From NCBI GenBank assembly GCA_964020085.1, contig CAXHUQ010000947.1, forward strand, positions 87,001 through 151,000: 64,000 nt of DNA. The letters run 5' to 3'. The first letter of the stretch is position 1. Every line of letters begins with the position of its first letter. Position numbers and translations under genes: made by a program. Below are positions 1 through 9,859 of the stretch, piece by piece. The notes below the pieces were generated by a model. It ran no database searches and was not told the DNA's origin. It worked only from the letters and a program-made list of their open reading frames with translations. Source of the DNA: Micromussa lordhowensis. Taxonomy: Eukaryota > Cnidaria > Anthozoa > Scleractinia > Lobophylliidae.

Positions 1-6
1 CTTTTT

Positions 7-23
7 GCAGGAGTTTGACCTGC
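7..23. other. Inverted repeat in monomer (gcagg / cctgc)
   Basis: The sequence gcagg agtttga cctgc is a perfect 5-bp stem with a 7-nt spacer. It is present in most monomers at the same phase. Subfamilies with gatttgctcc, gacatgctcc or gcagtagtttcccc break it. It could extrude as a small hairpin in single-stranded DNA or RNA; no function is shown. Confidence 0.6.
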
Positions 24-58
24 TCCCAACTTTGCAGAATTTCAGAAAACGCGCGCTG

Positions 59-79
59 GGGGTCCCCTTGGCAAATTTG
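59..79. other. Paired dyads: GGGG-t-CCCC and CAAATTTG
   Basis: Bases 59-67 read ggggtcccc, a dyad around a central t, and bases 72-79 read caaatttg, a perfect 8-bp palindrome. Both lie in the best conserved part of the monomer. Some units have ggggacccc (for example near 1507, 3782, 9164 and 10613), which changes only the dyad centre. Others lose one g (near 15163, 16403 and 18887) or carry ctcc, which weakens it. Confidence 0.55.
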
Positions 80-116
80 ACATAGCTCGGCTCCACGGGC
101 ACTTTTAGAGGCGCGG

Positions 117-127
117 TTTGCAGCAAA
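117..127. other. 11-bp dyad TTTGC-a-GCAAA
   Basis: The sequence tttgcagcaaa is symmetric around a central a and is repeated at the same place in nearly every monomer. Exceptions include caccaaaatg (27.63, 36.95 and 53.30 kb), ttttccgcaaaatg (35.08 and 51.01 kb) and gaagcaaaatg (0.33, 2.39 and 22.26 kb). It is one of several short symmetric elements in the unit; no binding protein is identified. Confidence 0.55.
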
Positions 128-803
128 ATGTTGTGCTAGGTTGGCACTTCAAGGAAATCCTAGTTAGGACATGATGGCATTCGGCCAGGGTGTTTTTTTT
201 GGCCTTCTTTTTGCAGGAGTTTGACCTGCTCCCAACTTTGCAGAATTTCAGAAAACGCGCGCTGGGGGTCCCCTTGGCAAATTTGACATAGCTCGGCTCC
301 ACGGGCACTTTTAGAGGCGCGGTTTGAAGCAAAATGCTGTGCTAGGTTGGCACTTAAAGGAAATCCTAGTTAGCACATGATGGCATTCGGCCAGGGTGTT
401 TTTTCTGGCCTTCTTTTTGCAGGAGTTTGACCTGCTCCCAACTTTGCAGAATTTCAGAAAACGCGCGCTGGGGGTCCCCTTGGCAAATTTGACATAGCTC
501 GGCTCCACGGGCACTTTTAGAGGCGCGGTTTGCAGCAAAATGTTGTGCTAGGTTGGCACTTCAAGGAAATTTTAAATAGGACATGATGGCATTCGTGCCA
601 GGGTGTTTTTTCTGGCCTTCTTTTTGCAGGAGTTTGACCTGCTCCCAACTTTGCAGAATTTCAGAAAACGCGCGCTGGGGGTCTCCTTGGCAAATTTGAC
701 ATAGCTCGGCTCCACGGGCACTTTTAGAGGCGCGGTTTGCAGCAAAATGTTGTGCTAGGTTGGCAGTTTAAGGAAATCCTAGTTAGGACATGATGGCATT
801 CGC

Positions 804-823
804 GCCAGGGTGTTTTTTCTGGC
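804..823. other. Inverted repeat GCCAG / CTGGC around a T-run
   Basis: The sequence gccag ggtgtttttt ctggc makes a perfect 5-bp stem with a 10-nt T-rich loop in the canonical monomer. In the cggccaggg variant with a longer T-run (for example 183-204) a shifted stem ggcca/tggcc forms instead. Other variants (gtggcc, ctagcc, ttaacc) break it, so it is not strictly maintained. Confidence 0.5.
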
Positions 824-1240
824 CTTCTTTTTGCAAGAGTTTGACCTGCTCCCAACTTTGCAGAATTTCAGAAAACGCGCGCTGGGGGTCCCCTTGGCAA
901 ATTTGACATAGCTCGGCTCCACGGGCACTTTTAGAGGCGCGGTTTGCAGCAAAATGTTGTGCTAGGTTGGCACTTGAAAGAAATCCTAGTTAGGACATGA
1001 TGGCATTCGCGCCAGGGTGTTTTTGTTGGCCTTCTTTTTGCAGGAGTTTGACCTGCTCCCAACTTTGCAGAATTTCAGAAAACGCGCGCTGGGGGTCCCA
1101 TTGGCAAATTTGACATAGCTCGGCTCCACGGGCACTTTTAGAGACGCGGTTTGCAGCAAAATGTTGTGCTACGTTGGCACTTCAAGGAAATTGTAGTTAG
1201 GACATGATGGCATTCGCGCCAGGGTGTTTTTTCTGGCCTT

Positions 1241-1447
1241 CTTTTTGCAGGAGTTTGACCTGCTCCCAACTTTGCAGAATTTCAGAAAACGCGCGCTGGG
1301 GGTCCCCTTGGCAAATTTGACATAGCTCGGCTCCACGGGCACTTTTAGAGGCGCGGTTTGCAGCAAAATGTTGTGCTAGGTTGGCACTTCAAGGAAATCG
1401 TAGTTAGGACATGATGGCATTCGCGCCAGGGTGTTTTTTCTGGCCTT
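1241..1447. repeat. Representative 207-bp satellite monomer
   Basis: This is a full-length unit close to consensus. In order it holds: a T-rich start ending in gcagg; a short inverted repeat (gcagg, 7-nt spacer, cctgc); an A-rich stretch (ttcagaaaac); the GC-rich core cgcgcgctgggggtcccc; the palindrome caaatttg; the segment agctcggctccacgggcac; the 11-bp dyad tttgcagcaaa; the hypervariable site aaatNNtagtta; the CpG-rich site ttcgcgccaggg; and a T-run leading into tggcctt. The length of 207 bp is of the order of a nucleosome plus linker, a common size for satellites; nucleosome phasing is an inference and is not shown by the sequence. Confidence 0.95.
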
Positions 1448-2068
1448 CTTTTTGCAGGAGTTTGACCTGCTCCCAACTTTGCAGAATTTCAGAAAACGCG
1501 CGCTGGGGGACCCCTTGGCAAATTTGACATAGCTCGGCTCCACGGGCACTTTTAGAGGCGCGGTTTGCAGCAAAATGTTGTGCTAGGTTGGCACTTTAAG
1601 GAAATTGTAGTTAGGACATGATGGCATTTGCGCCAGGGTGTTTTTTCTGGCCTTCTTTTTGCAGGAGTTTGACCTGCTCCCAACTTTGCAGAATTTCAGA
1701 AAACGCGCGCTGGGGGTCCCCTTGGCAAATTTGACATAGCTCGGCTCCACGGGCACTTTTAGAGGCGCGGTTTGCAGCAAAATGTTGTGCTAGGTTGGCA
1801 GTTTAAGGAAATCCTAGTTAGGACATGATGGCATTCGCGCCAGGGTGTTTTTTCTGGCCTTCTTTTTGCAGGAGTTTGACCTGCTCCCAACTTTGCAGAA
1901 TTTCAGAAAACGCGCGCTGGGGGTCTCCTTGGCAAATTTGACATAGCTCGGCTCCACGGGCACTTTTAGAGGCGCGGTTTGCAGCAAAATGTTGTGCTAG
2001 GTTGGCAGTTTAAGGAAATCCTAGTTAGGACATGATGGCATTCGCGCCAGGGTGTTTTTTCTGGCCTT

Positions 2069-4065
2069 CTTTTTGCAGGAGTTTGACCTGCTCCCAACTT
2101 TGCAGAATTTCAGAAAACGCGCGCTGGGGGTCCCCTTGGCAAATTTGACATAGCTCGGCTCCACGGGCACTTTTAGAGGCGCGGTTTGCAGCAAAATGTT
2201 GTGCTAGGTTGGCACTTCAAGGAAATCCTAGTTAGGACATGATGGCATTCGGCCAGGGTGTTTTTTTTGGCCTTCTTTTTGCAGGAGTTTGACTTGCTCC
2301 CAACTTTGCAGAATTTCAGAAAACGCGCGCTGGGGGTCCCCTTGGCAAATTTGACATAGCTCGGCTCCACGGGCACTTTTAGAGGCGCGGTTTGAAGCAA
2401 AATGCTGTGCTAGGTTGGCACTTTAAGGAAATCCTAGTTAGGACATGATGGCATTCGCGCCAGGGTGTTCTTTCTGGCCTTCTTTTTGCAGGAGTTTGAC
2501 CTGCTCCCAACTTTGCAGAATTTCAGAAAACGCGGGGTGGGTGTCCCCTTGGCAAATTTGACATAGCTCGGCTCCACGGGCACTTTTAGAGGCGCGGTTT
2601 GCAGCAAAATGTTGTGCTAGGTTGGCACTTAAAGGAAATCCTAGTTAGCACATGATGGCATTCGGCCAGGGTGTTTTTTCTGGCCTTCTTTTTGCAGGAG
2701 TTTGACCTGCTCCCAACTTTGCAGAATTTCAGAAAACGCGCGCTGGGGGTCCCCTTGGCAAATTTGACATAGCTCGGCTCCACGGGCACTTTTAGAGGCG
2801 CGGTTTGCAGCAAAATGTTGTGCTAGGTTGGCACTTCAAGGAAATTTTAAATAGGACATGATGGCATTCGTGCCAGGGTGTTTTTTCTGGCCTTCTTTTT
2901 GCAGGAGTTTGACCTGCTCCCAACTTTGCAGAATTTCAGAAAACGCGCGCTGGGGGTCTCCTTGGCAAATTTGACATAGCTCGGCTCCACGGGCACTTTT
3001 AGAGGCGCGGTTTGCAGCAAAATGTTGTGCTAGGTTGGCAGTTTAAGGAAATCCTAGTTAGGACATGATGGCATTCGCGCCAGGGTGTTTTTTCTGGCCT
3101 TCTTTTTGCAGGAGTTTGACCTGCTCCCAACTTTGCAGAATTTCAGAAAACGCGCGCTGGGGGTCCCCTTGGCAAATTTGACATAGCTCGGCTCCACGGG
3201 CACTTTTAGAGGCGCGGTTTGCAGCAAAATGTTGTGCTAGGTTGGCACTTGAAAGAAATCCTAGTTAGGACATGATGGCATTCGCGCCAGGGTGTTTTTG
3301 TTGGCCTTCTTTTCGCAGGAGTTTGACCTGCTCCCAACTTTGCAGAATTTCAGAAAACGCGCGCTGGGGGTCCCATTGGCAAATTTGACATAGCTCGGCT
3401 CCACGGGCACTTTTAGAGACGCGGTTTGCAGCAAAATGTTGTGCTACGTTGGCACTTCAAGGAAATTGTAGTTAGGACATGATGGCATTCGCGCCAGGGT
3501 GTTTTTTCTGGCCTTCTTTTTGCAGGAGTTTGACCTGCTCCCAACTTTGCAGAATTTCAGAAAACGCGCGCTGGGGGTCCCCTTGGCAAATTTGACATAG
3601 CTCGGCTCCACGGGCACTTTTAGAGGCGCGGTTTGCAGCAAAATGTTGTGCTAGGTTGGCACTTCAAGGAAATCCTAGTTAGGACATGATGGCATTCGCG
3701 CCAGGGTGTTTTTTCTGGCCTTCTTTTTGCAGGAGTTTGACCTGCTCCCAACTTTGCAGAATTTCAGAAAACGCGCGCTGGGGGACCCCTTGGCAAATTT
3801 GACATAGCTCGGCTCCACGGGCACTTTTAGAGGCGCGGTTTGCAGCAAAATGTTGTGCTAGGTTGGCACTTTAAGGAAATTGTAGTTAGGACATGATGGC
3901 ATTTGCGCCAGGGTGTTTTTTCTGGCCTTCTTTTTGCAGGAGTTTGACCTGCTCCCAACTTTGCAGAATTTCAGAAAACGCGCGCTGGGGGTCCCCTTGG
4001 CAAATTTGACATAGCTCGGCTCCACGGGCACTTTTAGAGGCGCGGTTTGCAGCAAAATGTTGTGC
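2069..4065. repeat. 11-monomer block, copy A2, with one extra monomer
   Basis: This is the second copy of the block starting at position 1. The first two units align at an offset of 2068 bp. An additional divergent unit (about 2400-2610, with cgcggggtgggtgtcccc at 2530) is then present, and later units align at an offset of 2275 bp (413 with 2688, 1169 with 3444, 1583 with 3858). The lengths are consistent with gain or loss of exactly one monomer by in-register exchange. Similarity to A1 stops near 4065. Confidence 0.75.
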
Positions 4066-5926
4066 TAGGTTGGCACTTTAAGGAAAGTCTAGTTAGGACA
4101 TGATGGCATTCGCGCCAGGGTGTTTTTTCTGGCCTTCTTTTTGCAGGAGTTTGACCTGCTCCCAACTTTGCAGAATTTCAGAAAACGCGCGCTGGGGGTC
4201 CCCTTGGCAAATTTGACATAGCTCGGCTCCACGGGCACTTTTAGAGACGCGGTTTGCAGCAAAATGTTGTGCTAGGTTGGCACTTTAAGGAAATTGTAGT
4301 TAGGACATGATGGCATTTGCGCCAGGGTTTTTTTTCTGGCCTTCTTTTTGCAGGAGTTTGACCTGCTCCCAACTTTGCAGAATTTCAGAAAACGCGCGCT
4401 GGGGGTCCCCTTGGCAAATTTGACATAGTTCGGCTCCACGGGCACTTTTAGAGACGCGGTTTGCAGCAAAATGTTGTGCTAGGTTGGCACTTCAAGGAAA
4501 TCGTAGTTAAGACATGATGGCTTTCGCGCCAAAGTGTTTTTTGTGGCCTTCTTTTTGCAGGAGTTTGACCTGCTCCCAACTTTGCAGAATTTCAGAAAAC
4601 GCGCGCTGGGGGTCCCCTTGGCAAATTTGACATAGCTCGGCTCCACGGGCACTTTTAGAGGCGCGGTTTGCAGCAAAATGTTGTGCTAGGTTGGCACTTC
4701 AAGGAAATCTTCGTTAGGACATGATGGCCTTCGCGCCAGGGTGTTTTTTCTGGCCTTTTTTTTGCAGGAGTTTGACCTGCTCCCAACTTTGCAGAATTTC
4801 AGAAAACGCGCGCTGGGGGTCCCCTTGGCAAATTTGACATAGCTCGGCTCCACGGGCACTTTTAGAGGCGCGGTTTGCAGCAAAATGTTGTGCTAGGTTG
4901 GCACTTCAAGGAAATCGTAGTTAGGACATGATGGCATTCGCGCCAGGGTTTTTTTTTTGGCCTTCTTTTTGCAGGAGTTTGACCTGTTCCAACTTTCCAG
5001 AATTTCAGAAAACGCGCGCTGGGGGTCCCATTGGCAAATTTGACATAGCTCGGTTCCACGGGCACTTTTAGAGACGCGGTTTGCAGCAAAATGTTGTGCT
5101 AGGTTGGCACTTCAAGGAAATCTTCGTTAGGACATGATGGCCTTCGCGCCAGGGTGTTTTTTCTGGCCTTTTTTTTGCAGGAGTTTGACCTGCTCCCAAC
5201 TTTGCAGAATTTCAGAAAACGCGCGCTGGGGGTCCCCTTGGCAAATTTGACATAGCTCGGCTCCACGGGCACTTTTAGAGGCGCGGTTTGCAGCAAAATG
5301 TTGTGCTAGGTTGGCACTTCAAGGAAATTCTAGTTAGGACATGATGGCATTCGCGCCAGGGTGTTTTTTCTGGCCTTCTTTTTGCAGGAGTTTGACCTGC
5401 TCCCAACTTTGCAGAATTTCAGAAAACGCGCGCTGGGGGTCCCCTTGGCAAATTTGACATAGCTCGGCTCCACGGGCACTTTTAGAGACGCGGTTTGCAG
5501 CAAAATGTTGTGCTAGGTTGGCACTTTAAGGAAATGTTAGTTAGGACATGATGGCATTCGCGCCAGGGTGTTTTTGCTGGCCTTCTTTTTGCAGGAGTTT
5601 GACCTGCTCCCAACTTTGCAGAATTTCAGAAAACGCGCGCTGGGGGTGCCCTTGGCAAATTTGACATAGCTCGGCTCCACGGGCACTTTTAGAGGCGCGG
5701 TTTGCAGCAAAATGTTGTGCTAGGTTGGCACTTCAAGGAAATCCTAGTTAGGACATGATGGCATTCGCGCCAGGGTGTTTTTTCTGGCCTTCTTTTTGCA
5801 GGAGTTTGACCTGCTCCCAACTTTGCAGAATTTCAGAAAACGCGCGCTGGGGGTCCCCTTGGGAAATTTGACATAGCTCGGCTCCACGGGCACTTTTAGA
5901 GGCGCGGTTTGCAGCAAAATGTTGTG
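4066..5926. repeat. Mixed satellite monomers with a local two-monomer repeat
   Basis: About nine monomers show no long-range order that I can see. One distinctive unit (aaatcttcgttagg followed by ggccttcgcg) occurs near 4705 and again near 5118, about 413 bp apart, which points to a dimer-scale duplication. Between the two copies lies an unusual unit with a T10 run (4948) and gacctgttccaactttccag with a lost base (about 4981-5000). That unit resembles ones at 20.29, 22.57 and 23.60 kb (gacctgtcccaactttccag or a close variant). Confidence 0.75.
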
Positions 5927-7168
5927 CTAGGTTGGCACTTTAAGGAAATCGTAGTTAGGACATGATGGCATTTGCGCCAGGGTGTTTTTTCTGGCCTTCT
6001 TTTTGCAGGAGTTTGACCTGCTCCCAACTTTGCAGAATTTCAGAAAACGCGCGCTGGGGGTCCCCTTGGCAAATTTGACATAGCTCGGCTCCACGGGCAC
6101 TTTTAGAGACGCGGTTTGCAGCAAAATGTTGTGCTAGGTTGGCACTTTAAGGAAATCCTAGTTAAGACATGATGGCATTTGCGCCAGGGTGTTTTTTTTG
6201 GCCTTCTTTTTGCAGGAGTTTGACCTGCTCCCAACTTTGCAGAATTTCAGAAAACGCGCGCTGGGGGTCCCATTGGCAAATTTGACATAGCTCGGCTCCA
6301 CGGGCACTTTTAGAGACGCGGTTTGCAGCAAAATGTTGTGCTAGGTTGGCACTTGAAGGAAATCTTAGTTAGGACATGATGGCCTTCGCGCCAGGGTGTT
6401 TTTTCTGGCCTTCTTTTTGCAGGAGTTTAAACTGCTCCCAACTTTGCAGAATTTCAGAAAACGCGCGCTGGGGGTCCCCTTGGCAAATTTGACATAGCTC
6501 GGCTCCACGGGCACTTTTAGAGGCGCGGTTTGCAGCAAAATGTTGTGCTAGGTTGGCACTTGAAGGAAATTCTAGTTAGGACATGATGGCATTCGTGCCA
6601 GGGTGTTTTTTCTGGCCTTCTTTTTGCAGGAGTTTGACCTGCTCCCAACTTTGCAGAATTTCAGAAAACGCGCGCTGGGGGTCCCCTTGGCAAATTTGAC
6701 ATAGCTCGGCTCCACGGGCACTTTTAGAGACGCGGTTTGCAGCAAAATGTTGTGCTAGGTTGGCACTTGAAGGAAATTCTAGTTAGAACATGATGACATT
6801 CGCGCCAGTGTGTTTTTGCTGGCCTTCTTTTTGCAGGAGTTTGACCTGCTCCCAACTTTGCAGAATTTCAGAAAACGCGCGCTGGGGGTCCCCTTGGCAA
6901 ATTTGACATAGCTCAGCTCCACGGGCACTTTTAGAGGCGCGGTTTGCAGCAAAATGTTGTGCTAGGTTGGCACTTCAAGGAAATCCTAGTTAGGACATGA
7001 TGGCATTCGCGCCAGGGTGTTTTTTGTGGCCTTCTTTTTGCAGGAGTTTGACCTGCTCCCAACTTTGCAGAATTTCAGAAAACGCGCGCTGGGGGTCCCC
7101 TTGGCAAATTTGACATAGCTCGGCTCCACGGGCACTTTTAGAGGCGCGGTTTGCAGCAAAATGTTGTG
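5927..7168. repeat. 6-mer HOR, copy 1 (order a b c d e f, 1242 bp)
   Basis: Six variants in order: a (cttt, aaatcgtag, tttgcgcc); b (aaatcctagttaagac, tttgcgcc, cccattgg); c (cttg, aaatcttag, ggccttcg); d (aaattctag, attcgtgcc); e (tagaacatgatgac, cgccagtgtg, gctcagctcc); f (aaatcctag, ttttttgtggcc). The same order repeats exactly 1242 bp (6 x 207) later. The start given is the ctaggttggc anchor of variant a; the phase is arbitrary. Confidence 0.88.
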
Positions 7169-8410
7169 CTAGGTTGGCACTTTAAGGAAATCGTAGTTAG
7201 GACATGATGGCATTTGCGCCAGGGTGTTTTTTCTGGCCTTCTTTTTGCAGGAGTTTGACCTGCTCCCAACTTTGCAGAATTTCAGAAAACGCGCGCTGGG
7301 GGTCCCCTTGGCAAATTTGACATAGCTCGGCTCCACGGGCACTTTTAGAGACGCGGTTTGCAGCAAAATGTTGTGCTAGGTTGGCACTTTAAGGAAATCC
7401 TAGTTAAGACATGATGGCATTTGCGCCAGGGTGTTTTTTTTGGCCTTGTTTTTGCAGGAGTTTGACCTGCTCCCAACTTTGCAGAATTTCAGAAAACGCG
7501 CGCTGGGGGTCCCATTGGCAAATTTGACATAGCTCGGCTCCACGGGCACTTTTAGAGACGCGGTTTGCAGCAAAATGTTGTGCTAGGTTGGCACTTGAAG
7601 GAAATCTTAGTTAGGACATGATGGCCTTCGCGCCAGGGTGTTTTTTCTGGCCTTCTTTTTGCAGGAGTTTGACCTGCTCCCAACTTTGCAGAATTTCAGA
7701 AAACGCGCGCTGGGGGTCCCCTTGGCAAATTTGACATAGCTCGGCTCCACGGGCACTTTTAGAGGCGCGGTTTGCAGCAAAATGTTGTGCTAGGTTGGCA
7801 CTTGAAGGAAATTCTAGTTAGGACATGATGGCATTCGTGCCAGGGTGTTTTTTCTGGCCTTCTTTTTGCAGGAGTTTGACCTGCTCCCAACTTTGCAGAA
7901 TTTCAGAAAACGCGCGCTGGGGGTCCCCTTGGCAAATTTGACATAGCTCGGCTCCACGGGCACTTTTAGAGACGCGGTTTGCAGCAAAATGTTGTGCTAG
8001 GTTGGCACTTGAAGGAAATTCTAGTTAGAACATGATGACATTCGCGCCAGTGTGTTTTTGCTGGCCTTCTTTTTGCAGGAGTTTGACCTGCTCCCAACTT
8101 TGCAGAATTTCAGAAAACGCGCGCTGGGGGTCCCCTTGGCAAATTTGACATAGCTCAGCTCCACGGGCACTTTTAGAGGCGCGGTTTGCAGCAAAATGTT
8201 GTGCTAGGTTGGCACTTCAAGGAAATCCTAGTTAGGACATGATGGCATTCGCGCCAGGGTGTTTTTTGTGGCCTTCTTTTTGCAGGAGTTTGACCTGCTC
8301 CCAACTTTGCAGAATTTCAGAAAACGCGCGCTGGGGGTCCCCTTGGCAAATTTGACATAGCTCGGCTCCACGGGCACTTTTAGAGGCGCGGTTTGCAGCA
8401 AAATGTTGTG
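7169..8410. repeat. 6-mer HOR, copy 2 (a b c d e f, 1242 bp)
   Basis: This copy repeats the previous six variants in the same order with very few differences, for example cttgttttt for cttcttttt near 7446 and gtttgacc for gtttaaac near 7669. Such low divergence over 1.2 kb, compared with the larger differences between neighbouring monomers, is the classic mark of a higher-order repeat amplified as a unit. Confidence 0.88.
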
Positions 8411-9859
8411 CTAGGTTGGCACTTTAAGGAAATCGTAGTTAGGACATGATGGCATTTGCGCCAGGGTGTTTTTTCTGGCCTTCTTTTTGCAGGAGTTTGA
8501 CCTGCTCCCAACTTTGCAGAATTTCAGAAAACGCGCGCTGGGGGTCCCCTTGGCAAATTTGACATAGCTCGGCTCCACGGGCACTTTTAGAGACGCGGTT
8601 TGCAGCAAAATGTTGTGCTAGGTTGGCACTTTAAGGAAATCCTAGTTAAGACATGATGGCATTTGCGCCAGGGTGTTTTTTTTGGCCTTCTTTTTGCAGG
8701 AGTTTGACCTGCTCCCAACTTTGCAGAATTTCAGAAAACGCGCGCTGGGGGTCCCATTGGCAAATTTGACATAGCTCGGCTCCACGGGCACTTTTAGAGA
8801 CGCGGTTTGCAGCAAAATTTTGTGCTAGGTTGGCACTTGAAGGAAATTTTAGTTAGGACATGATGGCCTTCGCGCCAGGGTGTTTTTTTTGGCCTTTTTT
8901 TTGCAGGAGTTTGACCTGCTCCCAACTTTGCAGAATTTCAGAAAACGCGCGCTGGGGGTCCCCTTGGCAAATTTGACATAGCTCGGCTCCACGGGCACTT
9001 TTAGAGGCGCGGTTTGCAGCAAAATGTTGTGCTAGGTTGGCACTTCAAGGAAATTCTAGTTAGGACATGATGGCATTCGCGCCAGGGTGTTTTTTCTGGC
9101 CTTCTTTTTGCAGGAGTTTGACCTGCTCCCAACTTTGCAGAATTTCAGAAAACGCGCGCTGGGGGACCCCTTGGCAAATTTGACATAGCTCGGCTCCACG
9201 GGCACTTTTAGAGGCGCGGTTTGCAGCAAAATGTTGTGCTAGGTTGGCACTTTAAGGAAATTGTAGTTAGGACATGATGGCATTTGCGCCAGGGTGTTTT
9301 TTCTGGCCTTCTTTTTGCAGGAGTTTGACCTGCTCCCAACTTTGCAGAATTTCAGAAAACGCGCGCTGGGGGTCCCCTTGGCAAATTTGACATAGCTCAG
9401 CTCCACGGGCACTTTTAGAGGCGCGGTTTGCAGCAAAATGTTGTGCTAGGTTGGCACTTGAAGGAAATTCTAGTTAGGACATGATGGCATTCGTGCCAGG
9501 GTGTTTTTTCTGGCCTTCTTTTTGCAGGAGTTTGACCTGCTCCCAACTTTGCAGAATTTCAGAAAACGCGCGCTGGGGGTCCCCTTGGCAAATTTGACAT
9601 AGCTCGGCTCCACGGGCACTTTTAGAGGCGCGGTTTGCAGCAAAATGTTGTGCTAGGTTGGCACTTCAAGGAAATCCTAGTTAGGACATGATGGCATTCG
9701 CGCCAGGGTGTTTTTTGTGGCCTTCTTTTTGCAGGAGTTTGACCTGCTCCCAACTTTGCAGAATTTCAGAAAACGCGCGCTGGGGGTCCCCTTGGCAAAT
9801 TTGACATAGCTCGGCTCCACGGGCACTTTTAGAGGCGCGGTTTGCAGCAAAATGTTGTG
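8411..9859. repeat. 7-mer HOR (a b c' g h d f, 1449 bp)
   Basis: The unit begins with variants a and b of the 6-mer. It continues with c' (aaattttag, ggccttcg, T8 run), g (aaattctag, ctgggggacccc), h (aaattgtag, tttgcgcc, gctcagctcc), then d (attcgtgcc) and f (ttttttgtggcc). Variant e is absent. The g-h pair resembles units in the leftmost block (ctgggggacccc followed by aaattgtag near 1501-1595 and 3776-3870), so this HOR may have formed by exchange with that lineage. Confidence 0.82.

Larger units (their letters stand above)
1..2068. repeat. 10-monomer block, copy A1
   Basis: This is the first copy of a local duplication. Its marker order is: cggccaggg with T8 (181), gaagcaaaatgctg (331), cggccaggg (388), aaattttaaatagg (569), ggcagtttaagg (763), cttgaaagaaatcc (973), acgttggcac with aaattgtag (1172-1195), and ctgggggacccc (1501). 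The same order reappears downstream at an offset of 2068 bp for the first two units and 2275 bp after that. Identity fades after about 1790. The last units carry repeated ggcagtttaagg and ggtctcc variants. Confidence 0.8.

Noticed and set aside
795..815. CENP-B box-like site at attcgcgccagggtgtt
   Set aside because: It shares ttcg and the central a with the CENP-B core pattern, but the required cggg block is absent (gtgt instead), so I do not call it.
4936..4960. T-runs (T8-T10) as transcription terminators
   Set aside because: The run length varies between monomers (T5 to T10) as expected for homopolymer slippage, and there is no gene for a terminator to serve.
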